Assembly: GCF_002157145.1 (NCBI RefSeq)
Contig: NZ_CP021361.1
Location: 2,473,001-2,537,000 of the forward strand
DNA length: 64,000 bases
Direction of reading: 5' to 3'
Source of the DNA: Acidovorax carolinensis
Lineage (GTDB): Bacteria; Pseudomonadota; Gammaproteobacteria; Burkholderiales; Burkholderiaceae_C
Shown here piece after piece: positions 36,191 through 45,403 of the stretch; position 1 is the first letter of the stretch; every line of letters starts with the position of its first letter. The position numbers and the translations under genes were made by a program. The notes below the pieces were generated by a model, which did no database searches, was not told the origin of the DNA, and saw nothing but the letters and a program-made list of their open reading frames with translations.

Positions 36191-36696
36191 GTTTCGTCAA
36201 ACAATGGTGTGGCAGGTAACCGCTAGGTGATGCGATTTCTACATCGTTCTCGCTGCGATACCCAACTTTGTAGAACCAAAAGCAGTTGTCCAGCAGCGTT
36301 TCCCGTCCGCTGTCTACTCTTTCTACTCTATTACATGGGTTGTTTGACTAGTGAGGGATCAGCGTGTTAGCAACAACATTTTTACTGGCGCTTGCGCAAG
36401 CACGCTGAAAACGTATGAATCGAAAAACTTGGTAGAAGCGGTAGATTGAGGGAAAGGCTTTTTTGTCCGACAACACATTTAACCCACGGCAATCTGTAAA
36501 AACTGTGTGAGCGACCTGTGGACGTAAAAGTAGGCCCGCTTTCATGGGGTTGGCGACGCACAAAGACGCCTGCGACCGTCCCGCTGGCTGATGCCGCTGA
36601 CGCCGCCATCCCTTCATTCCGTAAGAACAACAGAAGAGAACGTCCAGCACAGAGTCCCATTGGTTATCAACCGTATCCGGCTTGCTCGCCCGTGCG
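36191..36696. other. Intergenic region at the left edge of the P4-like element
   Basis: No supported gene in 506 bp. Base composition is lower in GC than the surroundings. The left attachment site of the element is expected here, but no direct repeat with the integrase-proximal side was found by eye. Confidence 0.4.
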
Positions 36697-39513
36697 TCAG
36701 ATAGGGGGTACGTCATTGGGAGCAGAGACGATTTGATTCAGCGGAAATCCATGCGCCCTATTCTTGCTCCCCCGCCCAAAACTGGTTGCCGGCAGCGCTT
36801 CATAGCCCTCAACCCGCGGCAGATGGCTCTGCCAGTCAGATTCGAAGGGAGTGCCCCGCAAAAGGGTGCCAATCGACGAACCATCTCGGATTACGGCAAA
36901 AAATTGTCCCTTGTTACCCAGTTTGGTGACAGTCATGCCACGCTCCTGGAGCATCTGCTTAGCGCGATCGGCCGAGATGTCTACGCCTGAGCTCCAGTAG
37001 CCCGCGGCCAGTCCGACAAGCGTGCGCACCGCAACCGACGAGCCCTTCTCGATGATGGTGGCATCCAGCAATTGATCCAGGCAGCGCGACGCGTCAGGTG
37101 CCGCGCTACGCTCCACATAGTCATCAAAGTGGATGCGATCAACAATTTCCCTTGCCATTTCAGGGTTCAAAGCCTCGGTGTTGTACAGACACCAATAGCC
37201 TGCCAGCAAAGTGCCGTATTGATCACCATGGCGGCGATTGCCGTCCAGTTTGTCCGCCACGGCGGTGCTAAAAATATTGATGCATTCCTGGACTACTGGT
37301 GCCATTTGGAGGGCCCTGGCCAGTAGGCGTGCAGGCCAGCTTTTATCAGCTGCAATGGCGATCAACATACGGTTCATTTGAGGCCAGTTATCGCAATTTT
37401 TCTCATTGCGCCTCGGACTGATCAGCTCCAGAAGAGAAAAGCGCGAGGCATCCGACGCCCTTCCGACCAAGACAGTTCCAATGCTGCCGAAGCAAAACAT
37501 GCTCCGAATACGAAATTCCATGGCCTTGCCCCCCACAGTGCCCTTGACTACTGAGGCGTCACCAGCGCTGGATGCTCCCCGCGCCAGCGTCAATATTTCG
37601 CGGATTCGGTTTCTGCCTTGATCGCTGTTGGACTCTGCTTCATCAAGGATGACAGGGCTCGCATCGCCCCGCAGCGTCTGTCGAATTCCAGCCGCCGAGG
37701 AGTCGCCCCCATCGACTTGCACTTTGAAACGCCCAAGGAGTGAACCAACATATCGCTCAAGGATGGACGACTTGCCAGAGCCGGCAGGGCCAGACACCCA
37801 AATATGCGGACGCCAGTTCAGGACCCCGCAGATAGGCGCCAGGAAGACCCAGCCAGCGAGGAGCATCACAGACGAGGGGTTTTTCCAGCTCGCCATTTGA
37901 GCAACCTTAATCAAATGGAGGCCATCGTCATTTGTCGCGGGTACGCATAGGTCGGGCAACGGATCGGATGCCTCATAGATATAGCGGCCTAGGGTCGCAT
38001 AAAGGTCCATGTTCACGCCTTCGACCGTCAAGCGGTCTCCATGGTGGAAAACGATGCGGTTGTTATCCATCCACGCGCCGCGACCGCGCAACCGATCCTG
38101 AGGATCAAACGGCCCCCTGCGGTTTGCAACCTCGAAGATCCACTCCGCAGCCCGGGTTTTATCCACCCCGTTTTTGCTTGGGAAACTGGTTTCCCACCAA
38201 TTGATCGGTGCGAGCTCAGCTAGTCCGACTTCGGTGAAATCCTTGCGAGTGCGAGAAATCACCTGGCGTTTTGCCTTGTGATAAAAAATGTACTGCTCAC
38301 CATGAAAACCCAGGACCAAAAAATGATCGTCGCTTTCTCCGGCTAAGGTGTCCATCTGGTGCTCGCGTGGCACTTTCAAAACATCGGTAACAGGACGAAG
38401 CGCATCGCCAGGTAGCTGAGCAACCGGTGAGAAGCCTTCAGGGTGTGGGGTAGGGCTCTCCAAAACACGGCAGATGACGTCGGCCACCGCTTCAATGTCC
38501 AGGGCAACGTGCAAATCGTTGAAGTCACCACCATTGGGCGGATAGACAACCAAGCAGCCAGATTCCTTCGCCGCCTTGTTGGCCTCGGTGAGTCCCGGAT
38601 TGCCCTCGGTACCGGTGTCGTTGTCGGCTGCGATGACGATCAGAGCGTCCGGTGATCGTGCTCGGATGCTGCGCGCCACTGCGCGTAGGTTGCCAGCGTC
38701 CACGCAGACCATGACCATGTGGCCCGTGGCCTCGTGCACGCTCGCACCTGTGGCATAGCCCTCGACCAGGATGAAGACAGGGCGGCCATCGACCACCAGC
38801 GGCTTCGAACCGATGACGAAAAAGTTGCCGGACTTCCGGCCGTTCTTGAGCAGGGACTTGCGGCCGTCTGGCTTGGCGCTGAACGCCTGGAGCGTCCAGA
38901 TTTTCCGGCTGCGATCCATGATCGGCATCAGCAGCGCCTGCATGCCGAGGATCTTCACCTCGCCAGTGTCCGGGTCCACAATTTCGATTTCAAAGCGCCC
39001 ATAGCGCAAGCCGTGCGACTTGACGCCCTTGCGCGCCAGGTAAGCGTGGCCCTCACAGGGCGCAGCGGCATCCCACAGCGCCTGCGCTTTGACAGCAGCG
39101 GCCTCCTGGGCGGCCAGATCTTGCGCAGCGGCCAGCGCATCACGCTCGGCGCGCTGCTTGCGGCGTTGCTCGATCTCAGCGTCCGATGGCTTCTTGTAGG
39201 AGGTGTCGTCCTTCCAGCCGGCCTGCTTGGCATCGTAGAACAACGACGCGATAGTGATGCCCTTGCCGGCTTTTACTGACTTCCAGACATCGCGCGCATC
39301 GATGGCGCGGTAGGCGTCACTGAGCGACGACCACTGGTCCCAAATTTCAAAGCCGTCGTCATCAAACTCCGATTTGATGGCCATGGCCTGCCGGACCCAG
39401 ACAGCCCGGGTTTCGGGTGAAAGGTGACTGAGAGCAGCGCGAACACGTTCTGGGTCCTCCGAATGTGCTGACGTTGAGGGCCCCGTGTGCGGGTTTTGTG
39501 ATCCTGGGCTCAT
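36697..39513 (-). CDS. Phage/satellite-type primase-helicase
   Basis: 938 residues. The N-terminal segment (residues about 20-95) resembles PriCT_2, with AIKSEFDDDGFEIWDQWS. The central part has a Toprim-like region (ILVEGYATGASVHEATG, then VIAADNDTGTEGN with the acidic metal site). The C-terminal half carries a helicase core with Walker A SGPAGSGKSSILE and Walker B SPVILDEAESN. Such proteins start replication of P4-like satellites and integrative elements. Together with the AlpA-like and integrase genes on the same strand it defines a small element. Confidence 0.88.
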   Translation of the reverse strand: MSPGSQNPHTGPSTSAHSEDPERVRAALSHLSPETRAVWVRQAMAIKSEFDDDGFEIWDQWSSLSDAYRAIDARDVWKSVKAGKGITIASLFYDAKQAGWKDDTSYKKPSDAEIEQRRKQRAERDALAAAQDLAAQEAAAVKAQALWDAAAPCEGHAYLARKGVKSHGLRYGRFEIEIVDPDTGEVKILGMQALLMPIMDRSRKIWTLQAFSAKPDGRKSLLKNGRKSGNFFVIGSKPLVVDGRPVFILVEGYATGASVHEATGHMVMVCVDAGNLRAVARSIRARSPDALIVIAADNDTGTEGNPGLTEANKAAKESGCLVVYPPNGGDFNDLHVALDIEAVADVICRVLESPTPHPEGFSPVAQLPGDALRPVTDVLKVPREHQMDTLAGESDDHFLVLGFHGEQYIFYHKAKRQVISRTRKDFTEVGLAELAPINWWETSFPSKNGVDKTRAAEWIFEVANRRGPFDPQDRLRGRGAWMDNNRIVFHHGDRLTVEGVNMDLYATLGRYIYEASDPLPDLCVPATNDDGLHLIKVAQMASWKNPSSVMLLAGWVFLAPICGVLNWRPHIWVSGPAGSGKSSILERYVGSLLGRFKVQVDGGDSSAAGIRQTLRGDASPVILDEAESNSDQGRNRIREILTLARGASSAGDASVVKGTVGGKAMEFRIRSMFCFGSIGTVLVGRASDASRFSLLELISPRRNEKNCDNWPQMNRMLIAIAADKSWPARLLARALQMAPVVQECINIFSTAVADKLDGNRRHGDQYGTLLAGYWCLYNTEALNPEMAREIVDRIHFDDYVERSAAPDASRCLDQLLDATIIEKGSSVAVRTLVGLAAGYWSSGVDISADRAKQMLQERGMTVTKLGNKGQFFAVIRDGSSIGTLLRGTPFESDWQSHLPRVEGYEALPATSFGRGSKNRAHGFPLNQIVSAPNDVPPI

Positions 39514-39625
39514 GGCAGGACACCTCGATTCGAAGGAAATGCCACTTGGGGTGATACGCCGGCCCCGTCCAAATGATCAGTGGTCGCAAAGGAGGTTATG
39601 AGCCAGTTGATGCGGGCGGATTGCA

Positions 39626-39859
39626 TCACGAATCCACGCCAACGACTACCTTCTGTGCGCTCGCCTCACGCTCGCGCAACCAAGCGCGAACGGTACCCAC
39701 TCGCCAAGCGGTGACACCAGCGCCAAGCTTCACTGGCGAAGGGAACTTGGCCTCTTTCACCATACGCCACAAGGTCGTGCCAGAGAAGGGAAGCACGCTT
39801 CCCAGAAGCTGCGCCTGGCGCACAAAGGCGCTGTCAGGGAGTTTGTCAAATTGGTGCAT
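39626..39859 (-). CDS. AlpA-like regulator/excisionase
   Basis: 77 residues from ATG 39859. A MerR-like winged helix: FVRQAQLLGSVLPFSGTTLW followed by KEAKFPSPVKLGAGVTAWR and RAWLRERE, the pattern of AlpA proteins. These activate or assist excision of P4-like elements. It precedes the primase gene by 112 bp. Confidence 0.88.
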   Translation of the reverse strand: MHQFDKLPDSAFVRQAQLLGSVLPFSGTTLWRMVKEAKFPSPVKLGAGVTAWRVGTVRAWLREREASAQKVVVGVDS

Positions 39860-40017
39860 GTTGGCAGGCAGTACAGGTTGCAATCGCCCGCACTTTGCCC
39901 ACCTGGTCGCCCAATGTCACCGACAGGAATGGTGGGGGGTATTCATGTCGTTAGCCCCACCTTCAGCATTCGCTGGCCTTCAGCGATAAGCCTAATCAGC
40001 CATGCTCAGCCAGCTTG

Positions 40018-41128
40018 CTAGTCCGTTGAATCATTGAAATTGGCTGTATCGACGCTGTGGGTTGTCGTACTTCCATTTGATCGGCTTGGGGTCCTTGTTG
40101 TACTGGCGGATGTAGCGCATGAGCTTCTTGTCCAGGTCCTTGACCGATGTGAAGATGCTCCGGCTGATCACGTCGCGCTGGATGCGCGCGAACCAGTTCT
40201 CGACCTGGTTGAGCCACGAGGAATACGTGGGCGTGTAGTGGATCTGGACGTTCGTATGCTTGCTCAGGAAGGCTTTCACAAGCTCGGTCTTGTGGCTGCT
40301 GACGTTGTCGCAGATGACGTGAATCTCGCGGCCCTGAGGCTGGCCGGCCACAATATCACTCAAGAAACCGACGAACTGTTCGCTGGTGTGGCGCGGGGCC
40401 GTCATGCCCAACACCTCGCCGGTGGTGGTGTTCAACGCGGCAAAAAGACTGAGGGTGCCGTTGCGCTTGTATTCGAAGCCGTGGCTTTCTGCACGGCCGG
40501 GCGCCAAAGGCAGCATGCGGTCTTTGCGATCGAGCGCCTGGATGGCCGTCTTCTCGTCCACGCAGAACACTGCGGCATGCGCCGGCGGGTTCAGGTACAG
40601 GCCGATCACATCCGCGGCCTTGGTCTCGAAGTCCGGGTCGTTGGAGACGAGGTGCCGCTGCAGGCGGTGCGGCTGCACACCGTGCTTGCGCCAGATGCGT
40701 TGCACGGTAGAGAACGAGACATCGCCCAGTTCTGCTGCCAGCTTGCGACTGCTCCAGTGCGTGGAGCCGTCCTTGGGCTTGTGTTTGAGCGTCTTGTTGA
40801 GCACGCGGGCCTCCAGCTTGGCCACCGGCTGCACGGGCGCGCGACCCGGATGCAGCGATACCAGCCGGGCCAGACCTTGAAGTTCGAACGCCTGCGTCCA
40901 GCGCGTGATGAACGCGTCGTTGCAGGCGAGCTTGTCCCGGATGTCAACCCGGCGCTCGCAGTCGGCCCACAGCAGCACGCAGCGCGCCCGCCGCGCAAGC
41001 GCCGCGCCTACACTGCGCTTGCGGATCACCGCCTCCAGTTGGCCGCGCTCGTCGTCCGTCAATAGCATTCTGTACATACCCTCCAATATGGAGCATACAC
41101 AGCTAATTTCAATGATTCAGTGGACTAG
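40018..41128 (-). mobile_element. IS630-family element, second type
   Basis: 1111 bp. The left end CTAGTCCGTTGAATCATTGA matches the complement of the right end, CTAGTCCACTGAATCATTGA. CTAG stands at both ends, again indicating a TA/CTAG target. It carries one intact transposase gene. Its ends and protein differ from the IS630 element at 3882-6240, so it is a separate element. Confidence 0.92.
40031..41086 (-). CDS. IS630-family transposase
   Basis: 351 residues. Winged helix-turn-helix N-terminus (LTDDERGQLEAVIRKRSVG), then a DDE domain: FCVDEKTAIQAL for the first Asp, VICDNVSSHK for the second, and TYSSWLNQVENWF for the Glu. It is intact. An internal ATG at 41074 (MYRMLL) is an alternative start. 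Confidence 0.94.
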   Translation of the reverse strand: MEGMYRMLLTDDERGQLEAVIRKRSVGAALARRARCVLLWADCERRVDIRDKLACNDAFITRWTQAFELQGLARLVSLHPGRAPVQPVAKLEARVLNKTLKHKPKDGSTHWSSRKLAAELGDVSFSTVQRIWRKHGVQPHRLQRHLVSNDPDFETKAADVIGLYLNPPAHAAVFCVDEKTAIQALDRKDRMLPLAPGRAESHGFEYKRNGTLSLFAALNTTTGEVLGMTAPRHTSEQFVGFLSDIVAGQPQGREIHVICDNVSSHKTELVKAFLSKHTNVQIHYTPTYSSWLNQVENWFARIQRDVISRSIFTSVKDLDKKLMRYIRQYNKDPKPIKWKYDNPQRRYSQFQ

Positions 41129-41729
41129 TAGCACGATCAATGAGACAGAGCAGGTCGTTTCGCATGGCCATAACTTGAGCGGGCGCTGCAGCAAGGCGGT
41201 CCTTCAAAAGGGGCTGCCCTGCCGGCGGAATTCCTTCGTGAAGCCGCAGATCAAGCAGAACTGCTTCCCGGTATTCCTCATTGCTCACGCCGTCCCGCCA
41301 AGCTCGGAAACGACATCTCCCTTCAGGCGACCAACCTAACAGCCATTGATAGTCACGCGTCGCTCGCTCCACGTGGCGTTCGTCAACGTGGAACTGCTTG
41401 GCCACAAGCCTCAGTGCTTCAGCTCTGGCGCAGACCGCCTGATCGAGCAGTTCGAAATAGCGGTACGCCATTTCCACGCCCTTCAGGGCGGTATTCTCTT
41501 TCTTGTGCCTTCCTGCCGCCCTACCTGGTAGCTTCTCGTTGAGAAGTGCGACGGCAAGAATCGCATTTGCGATCTTCTGGAGCTCTGGTGACACTACGTT
41601 GCCAAGAGCGGCAGCCTCGGCCACGCGTTCAAGCACACGTCTGTCAGCACCAGGGACGTTTTTTGCAAAGGCCTGGGCAACTTCAGCGTCTTGCGCCAAA
41701 TGCGTTACCTGCCGATCAGTCTTTGCCAT
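41109..41729 (-). CDS. Hypothetical protein with C-terminus replaced by IS630
   Basis: 206 residues from MAKTDRQ, overlapping the integrase gene end by 14 bp. It is helical and charged; no family is recognised. The gene now ends PLNH inside the insertion sequence. Removing the element and one CTAG restores an ending of KLAEHG-stop, only seven codons past the junction, so the insertion changed only the last few residues and the product may still work. Its constant position after the integrase suggests an element-specific function. Confidence 0.65.
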   Translation of the reverse strand: MAKTDRQVTHLAQDAEVAQAFAKNVPGADRRVLERVAEAAALGNVVSPELQKIANAILAVALLNEKLPGRAAGRHKKENTALKGVEMAYRYFELLDQAVCARAEALRLVAKQFHVDERHVERATRDYQWLLGWSPEGRCRFRAWRDGVSNEEYREAVLLDLRLHEGIPPAGQPLLKDRLAAAPAQVMAMRNDLLCLIDRATSPLNH

Positions 41730-42951
41730 GACCGGTCCGTATCTCATGACGCGCAACGACTACAAAATCAGCCCACTCTTGCATCAGAATGCGGCGCTTT
41801 TCCAGGGCGTCCGAGCGCCGGTATGTGGCCTCGGTCTTGTCGTCCAGAGTGTGCGCAAGGGCAAATTCAATCATGTCGCGAGGGTGGTGGGTGCGGTCAC
41901 CAGCCCAGTCTCGAAAGGAGCTGCGAAATCCATGCACCGTGCACTCAACACTCATGCGGCGCAGCACTGAGGTCAATGTCATGTCGCTCAGCACGCCTCC
42001 ACGCGGCGCTGGAAAAACAAGAGATACGCTGTCCTCCCGTGGCATAGCCTTGAGCAGCGTCATAGCCTGCCGTGAAAGTGGCACCCGGTGCTCCTTTTTC
42101 GCCTTCATGCGCTCCGCAGGTACAACCCAAATCCCGGACTCGAGGTCGAATTCTTCCCATTTAGCGCCCCGCACCTCGCCAGATCGTGCCGCCGTGAGAA
42201 TGGTCAACTCAAGCGCGCGGGCGCCCATGCCGACAGCTTCGCGAAGGCGAACCATGAAATTCGGAACATCATCAATTGGCAACGCAGCGTGATGTTTGAC
42301 CTTGGCAACGTCGCCAGGCTTGTCGAGTACCGCGTCAAGATTGCCCTTCCATCTTGCAGGATTGAGGCCCTGCCGGTACTTGTGCGCCGTGGCGTAGTCC
42401 AGCACCTTCTCGATCCGGCCGCGCACTCTGCTCGCCGTCTCGGTCTTGACAACCCAGATCGGCGACAGCACGCGCAGTACGTGCGACATCTCAATTTCAT
42501 TCACGGGCATGCTGCCCAGGATCGGGCTGGCGTAGGTCTGAAGCGTGGCTGACCACTGCGCACGATGTTTGTCGTTTTTCCACCCGAGGCCTTTCGCCTC
42601 CAACATCGACTTTGCACACTGATCGAAGGTTTTCGTGCTTGCGCGGTTTGCAACAGCTTCTCGCCGAACTCGTTGCCGACGCTCGATGGGGTCTAGCCCT
42701 TCTTCAATCTGCTGGCGGGCAGCCCTAGCTTTCTCGCGGGCCGCCGCGACACCGACAGCCGGGTACGAGCCCAAACCCATGCCTCTGCGTTTCCCAGCGA
42801 TCATCGCCCTCAGCATCCACGAAGTCGCCCCTGTCTTGGTGACCTGCAGCAGAAGGCCATCAACACCGCCAACGGCATGCATGCCGGTTTTTTTGGCCTG
42901 GGCAATCTTGCTGACCGCCAGGGCGCCGAGCTCTTTAGCTTTGACAGGCAT
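41716..42951 (-). CDS. Tyrosine recombinase/integrase, P4 type
   Basis: 411 residues. An N-terminal DUF4102-like arm-binding region (GLLLQVTKTGATSWMLRAMI, GLGSYPAVGVAAAREKA), a SAM-like core-binding domain, and the catalytic domain with Arg in TAARSGEVRGAKW, HxxR in HGFRSSFRDWAG, and the C-terminal LAHTLDDKTEATYRR holding the second His and the Tyr nucleophile. It integrates and excises the element. Confidence 0.94.
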   Translation of the reverse strand: MPVKAKELGALAVSKIAQAKKTGMHAVGGVDGLLLQVTKTGATSWMLRAMIAGKRRGMGLGSYPAVGVAAAREKARAARQQIEEGLDPIERRQRVRREAVANRASTKTFDQCAKSMLEAKGLGWKNDKHRAQWSATLQTYASPILGSMPVNEIEMSHVLRVLSPIWVVKTETASRVRGRIEKVLDYATAHKYRQGLNPARWKGNLDAVLDKPGDVAKVKHHAALPIDDVPNFMVRLREAVGMGARALELTILTAARSGEVRGAKWEEFDLESGIWVVPAERMKAKKEHRVPLSRQAMTLLKAMPREDSVSLVFPAPRGGVLSDMTLTSVLRRMSVECTVHGFRSSFRDWAGDRTHHPRDMIEFALAHTLDDKTEATYRRSDALEKRRILMQEWADFVVVARHEIRTGHGKD

Positions 42952-43135
42952 TTTTCCTACTTATCAACCTACTAGCCATAAATTTTGCGTTTGAATGATA
43001 CGGTATGGAATGGGTTGAAACCGAAAATCAGTCTGCTCTCATAGGAGAAATTTGATCAGGCTTATGAAATGAAACGTGCTGAAATTTCTTGGAAGTTCGG
43101 TGGAGGCGGTCGCCCTCTCCGCCATTGACAAAGAA

Positions 43136-43160
43136 AAAACGGGCCCTCTGGGCCCGTTTT
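43136..43160. terminator. Strong bidirectional terminator hairpin
   Basis: AAAACGGGCCC-TCT-GGGCCCGTTTT, an 11-bp perfect stem with a 3-nt loop, A-rich before and T-rich after (gctttt). It can end transcription from either side. Confidence 0.8.
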
Positions 43161-43333
43161 GCTTTTCGTCGATCCTGCAGGCGTTGCCCATGAAAACCTC
43201 CCCGGGCAGGCGCCCAGGTCCGACAGCCCATCGCTTTAGCACCTGGGTTGCAACCGACCGTAACTCCGCCTCTAGAGTCGCAGGTTTCGCCCTTGTCTTA
43301 CAGACGGAACCGACGCGGATTGTTGAAATCTCA

Positions 43334-43358
43334 CCGACAAGCCATTGAGGCTTGTCGG
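43334..43358. terminator. Stem-loop upstream of a small membrane protein gene
   Basis: CCGACAAGCC-ATTGA-GGCTTGTCGG, a 10-bp perfect stem with a 5-nt loop. No U tract follows on either strand, so it may be an attenuator or an attachment-related structure rather than a terminator. Confidence 0.45.
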
Positions 43359-43406
43359 GGGTCATTGAGGCCCACTGATCCTTTTCTTTTGTTGAGGATT
43401 CGAGCC

Positions 43407-43589
43407 ATGACCCGCCACCACTTTCAACCAGGTACCCGCGCCATCGCGGCATTCACCCTCACTGTAGTGCTGGCGATGCTGGCGGCCGTGCTGGGCCTGT
43501 TGCCCGACTTTGTCGTGCAGTCGGCCGATTCCATGACGCGCTTGCCCAACCAGCTGGACCAGCTTTTGCCAACCGGTGTGTCCGAGTAA
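43407..43589 (+). CDS. Small membrane protein, unknown
   Basis: 60 residues with one membrane helix (AIAAFTLTVVLAMLAAVLGLL) after a basic N-terminus. TTGAGGA precedes ATG 43407. It lies just after a stem-loop and is convergent with the MCE-lipoprotein gene. No function can be inferred. Confidence 0.55.
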   Translation: MTRHHFQPGTRAIAAFTLTVVLAMLAAVLGLLPDFVVQSADSMTRLPNQLDQLLPTGVSE

Positions 43590-43675
43590 GCCGCAGCGCC
43601 CCCGCTGCGGCGGACTGAGTAGCTGCGTTGCCGTAATGCCCGCAGACGTCAGCGCTGAACGCCAGCAACGCCACA

Positions 43676-44368
43676 TCAATCCGGCTTGCCGCCGCGCTCC
43701 ACGATGGCAATGCGTCGCTGCAGGCTGGCAGCGGCCTCGGTATCCCCTGCCGCCAGCGCCCGCTGCGCCTGCACCCCCAGCCATGCCAGCAAGGGCCGAC
43801 GCCAGCCTTGTGCCGACGCCGTTTCCACTGCCATCGACACGGTGGCCGGGATGGCGCGGCCGGTTTTGAGCAAAACGCCCGCAGCCACCAGGCGCGATAG
43901 CGGATCCTCGATCCCGGAAAGCGGGGCCACAGCATCTGTTTGTGCTGCCTGAGCCGCGTTGCGCTGGGCAGTGGGCAGCAGCGCCATGTCCTGCAATGCA
44001 AGTTGCCCGGCCAGATAGTCAGCGTAGGCTTTTTCAGCGGCGGGGGCGTCCTGGCGCAGCGCCTCAAACCCTGCGCACGGCTCGAACACCAGGCTGGCCA
44101 CACGCCCGGCGCAGCGCAGCAGTTCCAGCCGCGCCAACAGGTCCAGACGGCCCGTGCGGGCCAAGGCTTCGCGGGCACGGTCCCATTCCTGCTGTTCCAC
44201 CCGGGTGTCGCCGGCAAGGTAGGCGTCCTGGGCCTTTTGCGATGCAGCATGGGCGTTCATTTGCCATTCGGGGGTGGGCGGGCCGCTGGCACAGGCCGCC
44301 AGTGTCAGGCCCAGGCACAGTGCGCTCCAACGGGCGAAGCCCTTCGTCGATGCAGCGGCGATGGTCAT
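43676..44368 (-). CDS. Lipoprotein of the MCE transport cluster (auxiliary component)
   Basis: 230 residues. The signal peptide has the lipobox LAAC-ASG (Cys about residue 23), followed by a helical, Ala-rich domain. The start overlaps the MCE gene stop by 4 bp, so they are co-translated. Lipoproteins at this position usually act as outer-membrane partners of MCE systems, although this one lacks the beta-rich look of the ABC-type auxiliary family, so the assignment is by context. Confidence 0.7.
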   Translation of the reverse strand: MTIAAASTKGFARWSALCLGLTLAACASGPPTPEWQMNAHAASQKAQDAYLAGDTRVEQQEWDRAREALARTGRLDLLARLELLRCAGRVASLVFEPCAGFEALRQDAPAAEKAYADYLAGQLALQDMALLPTAQRNAAQAAQTDAVAPLSGIEDPLSRLVAAGVLLKTGRAIPATVSMAVETASAQGWRRPLLAWLGVQAQRALAAGDTEAAASLQRRIAIVERGGKPD

Positions 44369-45381
44369 GGCAGTTGCAGCTCCGTGTTGCGCGCAAAGGG
44401 CCACTTGCGGTTGATTTCGTTGACCAGGCTTTCCACCTTGCGCAGGTTGCTTTCCACCTCGGCGCGCAAGGCGCCCAGATCGGTGGTGGCTTCGCGGGCG
44501 TTGGCGCCAATGGCCTGCGCCTCGACCAGCACCGCGTCCACCTTTTTGAGACTCGCCCGGGTTTCGGCCAGCAGAGCATTGAGCTGTACGACGGTGGCCC
44601 GCACCTCGGGCACCAGGGCGTCCTTGCTGCCGTCCTGGCCAAAGACCTGGCGGTCGGCGCGCGCCACCATGCCGTCGAGGCGGGCGAGCAAGGCATTGGT
44701 ACGGTCCAGCGTGGCCACGATTTTTTTGGCATCGGCTTCGTTGCCCATCAGCACGCCCAACGCGCCGTTCGGCCCGTTCAGCCGCGCGGCCAGTTGCTGC
44801 ACCTGCCCCAGGCTGGTGCCCAGCGCGGCGTCCTGGGCTGTGAGGGCGTTGAGATTGCCCAGCAGCTCGCGCGCTGACGCCATGAGCTGGGGGATTTCGG
44901 CTGTGGCATCGCCGCGCAGTACGGGGCGCACGGCGCCATCGGGCAACAGCGGGTCGCTGAGCATGCCGGTGTAGGCGCGGATGTTGGTGCCGCCCACGAT
45001 GCCGCGCACCAGTGTGAACACGCTCGACTGGCGCAGCCAGTGCGCATCCTTGCGCGGCACGTCCACAACGATGCGGGCATTACCATCATCCGACAGTTCG
45101 ATGCGCCGCACGCGGCCGATGGGGAAGCCCGAAAACGTCATGTCCATGCCCACCACCACGCCTTCGGAGTCGTCGGCCGTGAGCACCAGCGTTTGCGTGG
45201 GCTCGAAAGCGCCGCGTGCATACAGCAGGTACAGACCCGACCCCACGATGAGCAACAACGTGAACAACAGCAGGGCCGCGGCCTTGATCTGCAAATAAGC
45301 CACAGGGCGCAGCGGCTCCGCCAGCGGTGGCTGCTGCGGTGGCGGCGAGGAAGGGGTTGGGTCTGTCATGGAGGGCTGCAC
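44365..45381 (-). CDS. MCE/MlaD-type lipid transport protein
   Basis: 338 residues. One N-terminal membrane helix (residues about 34-53) and an MCE domain beginning FEPTQTLVLTADDSEGVVVG with GFPIGRVRRIEL. A long coiled-coil tail follows from about residue 150. MlaD-like proteins form hexamers that bind lipids between the membranes. The operon order is permease, MCE, lipoprotein. An internal ATG at 45369 is an alternative start. Confidence 0.9.
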   Translation of the reverse strand: MQPSMTDPTPSSPPPQQPPLAEPLRPVAYLQIKAAALLLFTLLLIVGSGLYLLYARGAFEPTQTLVLTADDSEGVVVGMDMTFSGFPIGRVRRIELSDDGNARIVVDVPRKDAHWLRQSSVFTLVRGIVGGTNIRAYTGMLSDPLLPDGAVRPVLRGDATAEIPQLMASARELLGNLNALTAQDAALGTSLGQVQQLAARLNGPNGALGVLMGNEADAKKIVATLDRTNALLARLDGMVARADRQVFGQDGSKDALVPEVRATVVQLNALLAETRASLKKVDAVLVEAQAIGANAREATTDLGALRAEVESNLRKVESLVNEINRKWPFARNTELQLP

Positions 45382-45403
45382 GGGTTCGGTAAGGCCATCG
45401 GTA

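Larger units (their letters stand above)
36697..42951 (-). mobile_element. P4-like integrative element (integrase, AlpA, primase)
   Basis: Core genes on one strand: tyrosine integrase, a 206-aa protein, AlpA-like regulator and primase-helicase. This is the minimal set of a satellite or integrative mobilisable element. There are no capsid, lysis or transfer genes. An IS630-family element has entered between the 206-aa gene and the AlpA gene. The ends were not resolved: no att repeats or tRNA gene were seen near 36.2-36.7 kb or 43.0-43.3 kb. Confidence 0.65.
42952..43406. other. Junction region between integrase and backbone
   Basis: No supported gene in 455 bp. It holds a strong bidirectional hairpin (43136-43160) and a second stem (43334-43358). 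One end of the integrated element should lie here. Confidence 0.5.

Noticed and set aside
36348..36716. Minus-strand frame of 122 codons overlapping the primase end
   Set aside because: No ribosome site, no family features, and it overlaps the 3' end of a well-supported gene.
42952..43360. tRNA gene as the integration target of the P4-like element
   Set aside because: No cloverleaf or conserved T-loop sequence could be read next to the integrase on either strand.
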